Shown: in pieces, positions 8,023 through 15,526 of the stretch
Layout of the letters: every line of letters starts with the position of its first letter
How positions within the stretch are numbered: position 1 is the stretch's first letter
Source of the DNA: Streptomyces hawaiiensis
GTDB lineage: Bacteria; Actinomycetota; Actinomycetes; Streptomycetales; Streptomycetaceae
Direction: 5' to 3'
Assembly: GCF_004803895.1 (NCBI RefSeq)
Contig: NZ_CP021978.1
Span: 4,092,001 to 4,156,000 of the forward strand
Length of the DNA stretch: 64,000 bases
Made by a program: the position numbers and the translations under genes
The notes under the pieces: generated by a model
Told to the model about the DNA's origin: nothing
Database searches by the model: none
What the model saw: only the letters and a program-made list of their open reading frames with translations

Positions 8023-8598
8023 CTACTTGAAGAAAGCGATGCCGTCGTCCGGCATGTCGTCGGGCAGGGCCTTGGCCCAGCGCTCGACCTCCTCCGGCGT
8101 GACGACCTTCTTCAGGTGGGCGGACATGTAGGGGCGCAGCTCGACCTCGGGGGTCTGCTTCTCGCCGACCCACATCAGGTCGCTCTTGACGTAGCCGTAC
8201 AGCCGCTTGCCGCCGGTGTAGGGCTGGGAGGCGGCGGTGCGGGCCACCGCGTCCGTCACGAGGTCGATCTGCGGCTTCTTGTCGGCCAGCTCGCCGTACC
8301 AGATCTCGATGACGCCGTCGTCGCGGGTCATCGTCACCTCGACCTTGCGGCCGGCGTCGATCCGCCAGTAGCCGTGCTCGGACTCCAGGGGACGGACCTT
8401 GTTGCCGTCCTGGTCCAGCACCCAGCTGTGGGACCGGTACTCCAGGAAGTCCCGGCCGTCGTGGGCGAAGGTGACCTCCTGCCCGAAGTTGCACTTCTCG
8501 GAGCCGGGGAAGTCGTGCACGCCGGCGCCCGCCCAGTCGCCGAGCAGGAAGGCGAGCGGGACGAGGTCCTTGTGCAGGTCGGACGGGATCTCGATCAT
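8023..8598 (-). CDS. Nitrobindin-like FABP-family heme-binding beta-barrel protein
   Basis: A 191-residue protein of the bacterial nitrobindin (DUF1794/THAP4-like) family. Near the N terminus it has the signature G-x-W-x-G-x-G as GDWAGAG (about residue 20). It continues with beta-strand-rich sequence including HGYWRID and IEIWYGELADKKPQIDL. Nitrobindins bind ferric heme in a ten-stranded barrel and react with NO or peroxynitrite. That role is by family and not visible here. The next gene upstream on the same strand encodes a tiny membrane protein, 20 bases away. Confidence 0.85.
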   Translation of the reverse strand: MIEIPSDLHKDLVPLAFLLGDWAGAGVHDFPGSEKCNFGQEVTFAHDGRDFLEYRSHSWVLDQDGNKVRPLESEHGYWRIDAGRKVEVTMTRDDGVIEIWYGELADKKPQIDLVTDAVARTAASQPYTGGKRLYGYVKSDLMWVGEKQTPEVELRPYMSAHLKKVVTPEEVERWAKALPDDMPDDGIAFFK

Positions 8599-8618
8599 GG
8601 GAACTTCCTAGACGGGGG

Positions 8619-8717
8619 TCAGCGCTGGCCCTGGTACAGCTTCTTCACGGTCAGTCCGGCGAAGGCGAGGACGCCGACGGCGACCAGGACCAACAGGATT
8701 TCGAAGAAGATCTCCAC
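8619..8717 (-). CDS. 32-residue single-pass membrane protein
   Basis: Too short for standard gene calling but convincing. A GTG at 8717 has AAGGAG six bases upstream. The product VEIFFEILLVLVAVGVLAF continues as AGLTVKKLYQGQR: one hydrophobic helix with a positively charged, probably cytoplasmic, tail. It ends 20 bases before the nitrobindin-like start on the same strand, suggesting co-expression. The function is unknown to me. Confidence 0.7.
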   Translation of the reverse strand: MEIFFEILLVLVAVGVLAFAGLTVKKLYQGQR

Positions 8718-8817
8718 GGGGTGCTCCTTGAGCGGGGGTGCGAATGGGTGCACAGGGCCGAGCCCAGCTTACGCGGCCGGGTTCCGGGCCTCTTGGTGAG
8801 GTGCGCCCGTGCGGAAG

Positions 8818-9333
8818 TCAGTCGAGCAGCTGGCTCTGCAGCGTCACCGTCTGCTGGAAGGGCACGGCCCGCGCGCCGTCCTTCCGGGACTGCACGACCA
8901 GCGCCAGGGTGTCACCGGCGGCGAGGTAGGCGTGGCGGACCTGTTCGCCGCCGTGCGGCCCGGCCTCGTCGTAGACCACACGCTGGACGTCCTCCACCAG
9001 GGCTTCCTGGGGGAACGTCTCGTCGTTGGCGGACGTCGCGGCGCCGCGCAGAGGGAACTTCGGCGCGCTGTAGGGGGCGAAGTAGGGCCCGAGCAGCGCG
9101 TCCACGACCGCCGCGGTGTCGAACTGGAGCAGATAGATCCGCGTACGCGTACCGTCCGGCATGCTCCAGCCGCGAGCGGCGATGTGCCGCAGCCCGTGGT
9201 CGGTGAGGTGCTGCCCGAGTTCCGCGCGGTCGTCCTTCGCGGCGAACTCCGCCAGGAAGTCCTTCCGCGCCAGCCAGCCGTCCGCACCCCGCGGCGGCGC
9301 GGGCTCGGCGGCCACTTCTTCGGCTACTTCCAA
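8818..9333 (-). CDS. Conserved hypothetical protein
   Basis: A protein of 171 residues that I do not recognise. It is soluble and mixed alpha/beta, with HIAARGWSMPDGTRTRIYLLQF and an ending in VPFQQTVTLQSQLLD. A TTG at 9333 lies behind a GGGGGG ribosome site. A longer reading from GTG 9381 is open, but its first codons (AGG, TGC, ACT, GTT) are rare for this genome, so the shorter start is preferred. The size and the RIYLLQFDTAAVVDALLG core recall secreted or membrane-associated actinomycete proteins, but no signal peptide is visible. It is divergent from the DsrE-like gene. Confidence 0.6.
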   Translation of the reverse strand: MEVAEEVAAEPAPPRGADGWLARKDFLAEFAAKDDRAELGQHLTDHGLRHIAARGWSMPDGTRTRIYLLQFDTAAVVDALLGPYFAPYSAPKFPLRGAATSANDETFPQEALVEDVQRVVYDEAGPHGGEQVRHAYLAAGDTLALVVQSRKDGARAVPFQQTVTLQSQLLD

Positions 9334-9434
9334 GACGTCCCCCCACAGAACGTGAGTCGCGCATTCCCTGTGCGCGCGCACAGGAGACCCTCGGTCGAGT
9401 CCGCGGTTGCGCGGGCGTTGATTACGATTCGGCC

Positions 9435-9797
9435 ATGGCGAAGAAGCTGGTGATCAAGGTGACGGCGGGGGCCGACGCCCCCGAGCGGTGCTCTCAGGCG
9501 TTCACGGTGGCGGCGGTGGCCGTGGCCAGCGGCGTCGACGTCTCCCTGTGGCTGACCGGCGAGTCCGCCTGGTTCGCCCTGCCCGGCCGTGCCGCCGAGT
9601 TCGAGCTGCCGCACGCCGCTCCCCTGCCCGACCTGCTGGACTCCCTCCTCACGGCCGGCCGCGTCACCCTGTGCACGCAGTGCGCGGCCCGCCGCGAGAT
9701 CACGGAGCAGGACGTCATCAAGGGGGTCCGTATCGCGGGCGCGCAGGTCTTCGTCCAGGAGGCGATGGCGGACGGGACGCAGGCGCTCGTCTACTGA
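9435..9797 (+). CDS. DsrE-family protein
   Basis: A 120-residue cytoplasmic protein with the DsrE/F Rossmann-like fold: KLVIKVTAGADAPERCSQAFTVA, then GVDVSLWLTGESAWF, then LPDLLDSLLTAGRVTLCTQCAA. It carries cysteines in the TLCTQCAARR segment, where sulphur-relay relatives keep their active cysteine. A role in sulphur handling is possible but not shown. Its 3' end overlaps the convergent VOC gene by 7 bases. Confidence 0.8.
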   Translation: MAKKLVIKVTAGADAPERCSQAFTVAAVAVASGVDVSLWLTGESAWFALPGRAAEFELPHAAPLPDLLDSLLTAGRVTLCTQCAARREITEQDVIKGVRIAGAQVFVQEAMADGTQALVY

Positions 9798-10177
9798 GCC
9801 TGCGGGGACGCGTCCGTGTAGAGGCAGAACGGGTGGCCCGCCGGGTCCAGCAGCACCCGGACGTCGTCCTGCGGCTGGAACCCGGCGAGCCGGGCCCCGG
9901 CGGCGACGGCCCGCGCGGTCTCCCGCTCCAGGTCGTCGACCTCGATGTCGAGGTGGATCATCATCTGCTGCCGGTCCGCGGCGCTCGGCCAGACGGGCGG
10001 CACGTACGCGGGCTCGGTCTGGAAGGACAGCCCCGTGCCGCCGTCGGGCGGCCGGATGTGCACCCAGTCCGGGCCGTCCTCGTCGCGCCAGATGCCCCAG
10101 CCGGGCAGCAGCCGCAGATAGAAGTCGGCCAGTTCGCGCGCGTGCGGTGCGTCCAGGGTCGCCGCTGTCAGTCGCAT
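9791..10177 (-). CDS. VOC-family (glyoxalase-like) protein
   Basis: A 128-residue protein with the two beta-alpha-beta-beta-beta repeats of the vicinal oxygen chelate superfamily. Strand motifs are ELADFYLRLLPGWGIWRDEDG, MIHLDIEVDDLERETARAVAAGARL and LLDPAGHPFCLYTD. The MIHLDI histidine and the family's usual metal positions are present in part. Substrate cannot be inferred. It ends convergently with the DsrE-like gene. Confidence 0.85.
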   Translation of the reverse strand: MRLTAATLDAPHARELADFYLRLLPGWGIWRDEDGPDWVHIRPPDGGTGLSFQTEPAYVPPVWPSAADRQQMMIHLDIEVDDLERETARAVAAGARLAGFQPQDDVRVLLDPAGHPFCLYTDASPQAQ

Positions 10178-10214
10178 GGGGCCGGGATACCCGCGTTGTG
10201 CGGGAAGACGCCGT

Positions 10215-10475
10215 TCACCGCGGACGCTTCTTGCCGTCCAGCTCGTCCCACCACTCGTCGGACTGCTGGTCCCCGGAGGGGTCGTCCCACCACCGGTCCT
10301 CCGGCCCGCGCCGGTTGGCGACCATGGCCGCCACGGGCGGGATGACCATGGCGACCACGCACATCCCGACGGCGACGGGGACGGACCACAGGCGTACGAC
10401 GCCCCAGGCCAGGACGAAGAGGCCGATGCAGAGGCCCATCATCGCGAAGTACGTATGACGCCGCCGTGCGTACAT
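10215..10475 (-). CDS. DUF3099 membrane protein
   Basis: An 86-residue protein with two transmembrane helices (YFAMMGLCIGLFVLAWGVV and VPVAVGMCVVAMVIPPVAAM) and a hydrophilic tail rich in Asp, Trp and Glu (RWWDDPSGDQQSDEWWDEL). This arrangement is typical of the actinobacterial DUF3099 family, whose function is unknown. The ATG at 10475 is chosen because it places the basic MYARRRH directly before the first helix. Confidence 0.8.
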   Translation of the reverse strand: MYARRRHTYFAMMGLCIGLFVLAWGVVRLWSVPVAVGMCVVAMVIPPVAAMVANRRGPEDRWWDDPSGDQQSDEWWDELDGKKRPR

Positions 10476-10500
10476 ACGTCCAGCGTAGGTCCGGGCAGGC

Positions 10501-10547
10501 CGAAGGGCCGCACCCCAGGCGTCCAACCCGAGGGGTGCGGCCCTTCG
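10501..10547 (-). terminator. Terminator of the rhodanese-DUF1416 operon
   Basis: A perfect 16-base inverted repeat: CGAAGGGCCGCACCCC (10501-10516) and GGGGTGCGGCCCTTCG (10532-10547), 15 bases past the DUF1416 stop. It also separates this operon from the promoter of the DUF3099 gene. Confidence 0.8.
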
Positions 10548-10561
10548 AAGACCCGACCGCG

Positions 10562-10849
10562 TCAGACGGCGATCGCGACCTCCGCCAGGCCGCCCTGCTG
10601 GGCGACGACCGTGCGGTCGGCGGTGGCGCCGGGCACGAGGGCACGGACGGTCCAGGTGCCCTCGGCCGCGTAGAAGCGGAACTGTCCGGTCGCCGAGGTC
10701 GGCACCTCGGCCGTGAACTCGCCGGTCGAGTCCAGCAGACGGACGTAGCCCACCACGGGCTCGCCGTCCTTGGTCACCTGACCCTGGATGGTGGTCTCAC
10801 CGGGCTTGATCGTCGAGGCGTCGGGGCCGCCGGCCTTCGCACCGCACAT
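10562..10849 (-). CDS. DUF1416 protein, sulphur-metabolism associated
   Basis: A 95-residue protein beginning MCGAKAGGPDASTIKPGETT and continuing as a small beta-sandwich (IQGQVTKDGEPVVGYVRLL). It belongs to the actinobacterial DUF1416 family, which habitually sits directly after a thiosulphate sulphurtransferase gene, as here 39 bases downstream. The conserved N-terminal cysteine (residue 2) could be a sulphur carrier, but that is inference. Confidence 0.85.
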   Translation of the reverse strand: MCGAKAGGPDASTIKPGETTIQGQVTKDGEPVVGYVRLLDSTGEFTAEVPTSATGQFRFYAAEGTWTVRALVPGATADRTVVAQQGGLAEVAIAV

Positions 10850-10888
10850 GTCGTACTCCTGGAGTCTGGAAAGGTCGGTGGGGGTTGG

Positions 10889-11734
10889 TTACTTGTTGGC
10901 GCCGAGCTCGATCGGCACGCCCACGAGGGAGCCGTACTCGGTCCAGGAGCCGTCGTAGTTCTTGACGTTCTCCACACCGAGGAGCTCGTGCAGCACGAAC
11001 CAGGTCAGCGCGGAGCGCTCACCGATGCGGCAGTAGGCGATGGTGTCCTTGGCCAGGTCGACGCTCTCCTCGGCGTAGAGCTCCTTGAGCTCGTCGTCCG
11101 ACTTGAAGGTGCCGTCGTCGTTGGCGTTCTTGGACCACGGGATGTTGCGGGCGCTCGGCACGTGGCCGGGGCGCTGCGACTGCTCCTGCGGCAGGTGGGC
11201 CGGGGCGAGCAGCTTGCCGGAGAACTCGTCGGGCGAGCGCACGTCGACGAGGTTCTGCGAACCGATGGCGGCCACGACGTCGTCGCGGAAGGCGCGGATG
11301 GACGTGTCCTGGGCCTTGGCCTTGTAGTCCGTCTTCGGACGCTCCGGCACCTCGTCACCGGCGACCAGCTCGCGGGCGTCGAGCTCCCACTTCTTGCGGC
11401 CGCCGTCGAGGAGCTTGACGCTCTCGTGGCCGTACAGCTTGAAGTACCAATAGGCGTAGGAGGCGAACCAGTTGTTGTTGCCGCCGTAGAGGACCACGGT
11501 GTGGTCGTTGCCGATGCCCTTGTCGGACAGGAGCTTCTCGAAGCCCTCCTGGTCGACGAAGTCACGGCGGACCGGGTCCTGCAGGTCCTGGGTCCAGTCG
11601 ATCCGGATGGCGTTGCGGATGTGGTTCTTCTCGTAGGCGGACGTGTCCTCGTCCACCTCGACGATGGCGATGGTCGGGTCGTCCAGGTGCTCCTGGAGCC
11701 AATCGGCGTCGACCAGGACGTCGCTGCGGCTCAT
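10889..11734 (-). CDS. Thiosulphate sulphurtransferase (tandem rhodanese)
   Basis: A 281-residue two-domain rhodanese that moves sulphane sulphur from thiosulphate to an acceptor. The first, inactive domain spans roughly residues 1-130. The second carries the active loop CRIGERS (about residue 231) in AYCRIGERSALTWFVLHELLG. It heads an operon with DUF1416 and is preceded by a cysteine-containing leader peptide at 11872-11952. The leader suggests control by cysteine supply. Confidence 0.95.
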   Translation of the reverse strand: MSRSDVLVDADWLQEHLDDPTIAIVEVDEDTSAYEKNHIRNAIRIDWTQDLQDPVRRDFVDQEGFEKLLSDKGIGNDHTVVLYGGNNNWFASYAYWYFKLYGHESVKLLDGGRKKWELDARELVAGDEVPERPKTDYKAKAQDTSIRAFRDDVVAAIGSQNLVDVRSPDEFSGKLLAPAHLPQEQSQRPGHVPSARNIPWSKNANDDGTFKSDDELKELYAEESVDLAKDTIAYCRIGERSALTWFVLHELLGVENVKNYDGSWTEYGSLVGVPIELGANK

Positions 11735-11871
11735 GGTTCTTCTCCTCCGGGGCAGTTACGGCGGGGCGTGCGAGGTCTGCGGGGCGCGCCCTTGAGGCAG
11801 GGCGGCGCACGGGTGCCCTCGATGCGGGGCGGCGGGGATGCGCGCACCGGCGCGACTGCCGGCGCGATCGC

Positions 11872-11952
11872 TCAGAAGGTGCGACAGAGCATGGCGGCGA
11901 CGCGGCACAGGTCTACTGCCCGCCGCTTCGTGAGGTCCGCCTGTCGCTTCAT
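11872..11952 (-). CDS. 26-residue putative leader peptide of the sulphur operon
   Basis: ATG at 11952 to TGA at 11872 encodes MKRQADLTKRRAVDLCRVAA then MLCRTF. The R-x-VDL-x-RV...CR pattern is that of the short actinobacterial putative leader peptides found before cysteine and sulphur-assimilation genes. It lies 137 bases ahead of the rhodanese start codon on the same strand. Two cysteine codons in a short frame suggest translation-coupled control by cysteine. Too short for normal gene calling. Confidence 0.75.
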   Translation of the reverse strand: MKRQADLTKRRAVDLCRVAAMLCRTF

Positions 11953-12155
11953 AGCCTCGATCGTAGGGACGGTCGGGCGGGCGTGTCACCGGTGTGTCGC
12001 ATGCTGAGACGGGATAATCCACGATGTGGGATACGAGGGCCATGCGGAGGCTCAGGCCCAGGGCCGTTCCCGGATGCGTCGGCCGTCACATCTGAGCTGC
12101 GGACGCCACCGTCTCGCCCATCGGACAGCGCTGGTCGGACCCGCCGTGCGCCTTC

Positions 12156-12893
12156 CTACCCGGCCAGCCGGACGTCGGAACCCTTCACCGTGATCTCGAC
12201 GCCGTTCGGGGCGGCCTGGACCGTGTCCAGCTTGATGCCGCCGGGCAGGCCGTCGATCTTCTGCTGGAAGTCGGTGATCGCCCGGACGCGGTTCTCGGCG
12301 ATGTCGACGCCGCCGAACTTGGGCAGGCCGTCGGCGTGCACGCGTACGGTGCCGTTGTCCACCTTCACCGAGCTGAGCACGGAGACCGGCTCCGGGAGCT
12401 TGGTGCCGAGGACCGTGGCCTCGACGGTGACCTTGATCTTGCCGTTGCCGCCGTCGGAGAGGCCGATGACGCTGGCGGTGACGCCCGGGGCGACCTGGGT
12501 GGGCTCGGACTTCGCCGTCTTCAGCAGCTCGTCGTAGGCGATGGTCGCGGTGCCGGTGGCGCTGGAGGCGGTGGCGGAGCTGTAGTCGCCGGAGAACTCG
12601 ACGCCCTTCATGTCGGCCTGGAGGTCGTCGATACGGATCTTCTGGTCCCCGTTGCCGGCGGCGGCCTCGTAGTCCTTGATGCCGACCTCGATGTCGTCCA
12701 GGGAACCGCCGACGACCTGGGTGAGGAACGGGAAGCCCTTGATCGACACGTCGGGGGTGGCCGACAGGTTCTCCGTCGTCTTCAGCCGGTCGGCGGCCTC
12801 GTCCTCGGCGAAGCCGACCGCGACGCGGTCGGCGATCACGAAGAGCCCGCCCAGGATCACGACGAAGATCAGCAGTATTCGCAGTGCGCGCAT
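12156..12893 (-). CDS. LmeA-family (DUF2993) phospholipid-binding protein
   Basis: A 245-residue protein with an N-terminal membrane anchor or signal (RALRILLIFVVILGGLFVIA) and then the DUF2993 domain. Family landmarks are the GFPFLTQVVGGSLDDIEVGI segment (near residue 54) and the C-terminal GLPGGIKLDTVQAAPNGVEI. Mycobacterial LmeA in this family binds phosphoinositides and helps lipomannan elongation in the periplasm. The role in Streptomyces is inferred. A longer paralogue lies at 28211-29422. Confidence 0.85.
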   Translation of the reverse strand: MRALRILLIFVVILGGLFVIADRVAVGFAEDEAADRLKTTENLSATPDVSIKGFPFLTQVVGGSLDDIEVGIKDYEAAAGNGDQKIRIDDLQADMKGVEFSGDYSSATASSATGTATIAYDELLKTAKSEPTQVAPGVTASVIGLSDGGNGKIKVTVEATVLGTKLPEPVSVLSSVKVDNGTVRVHADGLPKFGGVDIAENRVRAITDFQQKIDGLPGGIKLDTVQAAPNGVEITVKGSDVRLAG

Positions 12894-13040
12894 GCGGTGT
12901 GTCCCCCACCCAGTCGGTTAGACGGCGGTCCCTGACGACCGGGTGGCCGTCCCTTGCGTGAGAGTAACCCCGCGGGGAAGGGGAACCGGAGGATTGTTGA
13001 TCATCTGTGACAGGGCGGGTGCCCGGCGCCCCTGCCGGAT

Positions 13041-14165
13041 CTACGCCAGCGCCCTGCCCAGGACGTACACCGCCGGAGCCGCCGCGGCCAGCGGCAGGGC
13101 CACGCCCGCCGTGAAGTGGACGAAGCGGGACGGGTAGTCGTAGCTCGCGACCCGGTGACCGATCAGGGCGCAGGCGCCGGCGCCCGCACCGAGGAGGGCA
13201 CCGGAGGTGCCGAGGTCCGTGACCGACCCGGCCGCGATGCCCGCACCCGCCGCCGCGAGGAGGGCCACCACCACCGAGACCGGGGTCGGCAGCGGCAGCG
13301 CGCGGGCCAGGACGGCCACCGCCACGGCCACCGCGCCCACCGTCACCGCGTCCGCGGCGGCAGCGAGGTACCCGCCGGCCACGATCGCCAGCGCCGAGGC
13401 CGCGACCGTCGCCATCAGGCCGTACATCCGCTCGTCCGGGTCGGCGTGCGACCGCAGCTGCAGGACCAGCGAGAGCAGCACCCACACCCCGAGCGTGCCC
13501 AGGATCGCCGACGGCGAGCGGTCCGAGACCAGCAGCGCCGCGTCCGCGGCCAGCGCGCCCGCGAAGCCCAGCGCGATGCCCTGCCGGGCCGGCCACATCC
13601 CGTTCAGCCGGAACCAGCCCGCCGCGGTGACGGCCTGGAGGACCACCAGCGGCACGAGCAGCGCGTACGTCCCGACCGCCGCCGCACCGGCCAGCAGCAG
13701 GCCCAGCAGCGCCGTCAGCGCGGCCGGCTGCAACCCCGGCTCGATGATCGGGGACCGCCCCTCCGCCCGGGCCCGCTGCGCGTCCGTGACACGGGTGTTC
13801 CCGCCGACGGTGGCCGGGCCGTAACCGGAAGCGGAGGCGTCGGCGGCCTCGGCGTCAGCCGGAGCCGCGTGCCTCTGGGGCGGCTGCGGGGCCTGGGGCG
13901 CCTGCGGGCTCTGGGGCGGCAGGTACGCCGTCTCCTCCGCCGTCACCGGCTGGTGCGTCTGCGTCTCCCAGGTCTGGCCCTGCCACTGCTGCGTGTACTG
14001 CTGAGCGGCGTGCGGGTCGTCGTAGCCCTGGTGTCCCGGGTAGCCCTGCCCGGGCCACGCCTGCGGCGCCTGCGGCTGCTGCGGCTGCTGGGACTGCGGA
14101 GGCTGCTGCCCGTAGGACCGGTAAGGGTCGTAGGAGCCGTAACCGTCGTTCGGCTGGTTGGTCAT
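13041..14165 (-). CDS. Multi-pass membrane protein with Gln/Pro-rich cytoplasmic tail
   Basis: A 374-residue protein of unknown function. Residues 1-100 are disordered and rich in Q, P, Y and G (repeated QQP and QAP). A charged linker with TRVTDAQRARAEGRSPIIEPG precedes about seven to eight hydrophobic segments from residue 145 to the C terminus. No enzyme motif is visible. The start ATG at 14165 lies 4 bases after the stop of the MoaD-like gene on the same strand, so the two are co-transcribed. Confidence 0.8.
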   Translation of the reverse strand: MTNQPNDGYGSYDPYRSYGQQPPQSQQPQQPQAPQAWPGQGYPGHQGYDDPHAAQQYTQQWQGQTWETQTHQPVTAEETAYLPPQSPQAPQAPQPPQRHAAPADAEAADASASGYGPATVGGNTRVTDAQRARAEGRSPIIEPGLQPAALTALLGLLLAGAAAVGTYALLVPLVVLQAVTAAGWFRLNGMWPARQGIALGFAGALAADAALLVSDRSPSAILGTLGVWVLLSLVLQLRSHADPDERMYGLMATVAASALAIVAGGYLAAAADAVTVGAVAVAVAVLARALPLPTPVSVVVALLAAAGAGIAAGSVTDLGTSGALLGAGAGACALIGHRVASYDYPSRFVHFTAGVALPLAAAAPAVYVLGRALA

Positions 14166-14168
14166 CGC

Positions 14169-14423
14169 TCATCCTCCTGCGAACGGCGGGAGCACCTCGA
14201 CCGTGCCGCCGTCGGCCAGCCGTACCGTCTCATGTCCACGGGTGCCCACGGGGTCGCCGTCCACCAGGAACGAGCACCGGCGCAGGACGCGCTCGAGTTC
14301 GCCCGGGTGCCGCTCGCGCACCCCGTCGAGCGCCTCGGCGAGCGTGGCCGCCTCGTACGGCTCCTCGGCCACCCCGGCCGCGGCCTTGGCGGCGGCCCAG
14401 TAGCGCACCGTGACCTTTGGCAT
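14169..14423 (-). CDS. MoaD/ThiS-family sulphur-carrier-like protein
   Basis: An 84-residue beta-grasp protein (MPKVTVRYWAAAKAAAGVAEE) ending VEVLPPFAGG. The C-terminal Gly-Gly is the thiocarboxylate-forming end used by MoaD in molybdopterin synthesis and by related sulphur carriers. The ATG at 14423 is preferred because the longer reading only adds six basic residues. No molybdopterin genes are adjacent, so the partner pathway is open. Confidence 0.85.
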   Translation of the reverse strand: MPKVTVRYWAAAKAAAGVAEEPYEAATLAEALDGVRERHPGELERVLRRCSFLVDGDPVGTRGHETVRLADGGTVEVLPPFAGG

Positions 14424-14452
14424 CTGCTTCCTCAATCGCACAGTCGCAGCGA

Positions 14453-14485
14453 ACTCACATCGGACTCACCACGGGCTCACCCGAC
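14453..14485. repeat. Three 11-base CTCAC repeats before the MoaD-like gene
   Basis: ACTCACATCGG, ACTCACCACGG and GCTCACCCGAC follow head to tail with 11-base spacing, 30 bases upstream of the MoaD-like start. The layout suits an OmpR-family regulator, possibly PhoP with degenerate units. Confidence 0.4.
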
Positions 14486-14501
14486 GGTGAACCCCGTCAG
14501 G

Positions 14502-15353
14502 CTAGCCCGCCCGGCCCGCGACCCACTCCCCGATCCGGGCCAGCAGCTCGTCGCCGGCCGCGTGCTCGGCATGTCCCATCTCGGGCTCCAGCCACAGTTC
14601 ACCCTGGTCACCGGCGGCAGCGGCCAGCATCTTCGGGTGATCGAGGGGGAAGTAGCCGTCGGCCTCGCCGTGCACGATCAGCAGCGGGGTGGGGGCGATT
14701 CTCGGCACCGCCTCCACCGGAGAGAGCGGGACCGGGTTCCAGTCCCGGTGATGGATGCGCGTACCGAAGCCGTACCGGCCGACGATCCGCCCCTCGGGCC
14801 GCGTCACCAGCCAGTGCAGCCGCCGCATGGGGGCGGTCCCCCGGTAGTACCAGCGGGCCGGGGCGCTGACCGACACCACCGCGTCGGTCTCGCTCGGGTG
14901 CAGCGCCGCGTGCCGCAGCACCACCGAGCCGCCCATCGAGAACCCGACCGTCCCCACGCGCGCGTGCCCGAGCTCCCGCGCCCACCGCACCGCCGCCGCC
15001 AGGTCGAAAACCTCCCGGTCCCCGACCGTGGACCGCCCGCCGGACGCCCCGTGGCCCCGGAAGGAGAACGTGACGACGGCACCGTAAGGGGCGAAGGCCT
15101 GCGCCACCCGTCGAATGTGCGGCCGGTCCACGGCACCGGTGAAGCCGTGGGCGACGACGAACACGGGGTGACCGGAAGGCGTCCCGGAGGCGTCGTATAC
15201 AGCGGCACCCGGGTCGTATACGCCATCGATCGTCACACCGTCGGAGGTGCGCAGAAACGTCCTCGACGGCCTGCGAACGGGCGTTCCCGAGGCCGTCTCG
15301 GGATGCGGACGATCGGTGGAACGCGCCACATGACCTGCCGGACCAGAGCTCAT
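14502..15353 (-). CDS. Alpha/beta hydrolase
   Basis: A 283-residue protein with the alpha/beta-hydrolase layout. The oxyanion-side motif is VVAHGFTGAVDRPH and the nucleophile elbow GFSMGGS (G-x-S-x-G, about residue 148). The acid lies in LLIVHGEADGYFPL and the catalytic histidine in MGHAEHAAGDELL. It looks like a cytoplasmic esterase or peptidase-type hydrolase of the DUF/BAAT-like group. The substrate is unknown. It is divergent from glnR. Confidence 0.85.
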   Translation of the reverse strand: MSSGPAGHVARSTDRPHPETASGTPVRRPSRTFLRTSDGVTIDGVYDPGAAVYDASGTPSGHPVFVVAHGFTGAVDRPHIRRVAQAFAPYGAVVTFSFRGHGASGGRSTVGDREVFDLAAAVRWARELGHARVGTVGFSMGGSVVLRHAALHPSETDAVVSVSAPARWYYRGTAPMRRLHWLVTRPEGRIVGRYGFGTRIHHRDWNPVPLSPVEAVPRIAPTPLLIVHGEADGYFPLDHPKMLAAAAGDQGELWLEPEMGHAEHAAGDELLARIGEWVAGRAG

Positions 15354-15526
15354 GTGGGCTATTCTGCTGGGCAGAGGACTCGGGCAGCGTAGCCCCCGGG
15401 TCCTTTTGTGCTTTCGGAAGCGTTGTATACGACGCGGGAAACCGCAGGTGTACGGGGCCTTCGGGATCGCAGAGCCCGTGCTGTGCCAACAAGCGTCCTC
15501 GCAGGGACCGAGGAGGAACCAGACGT

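Noticed and set aside
10466..12007. 513-codon plus-strand frame opposite the rhodanese operon
   Set aside because: Antisense to well-supported genes and built of V, G, L, D repeats typical of mirror frames.
13855..14165. Repeated CAG/CTG-like codons as a tandem repeat array
   Set aside because: They are the Gln/Pro-rich tail of a membrane protein, irregular at DNA level, and not an array with fixed spacing.
15190..15430. Three copies of CGTATAC near the hydrolase start and glnR promoter
   Set aside because: Two are in coding sequence and spacing is irregular. Too short to claim as a shared operator.
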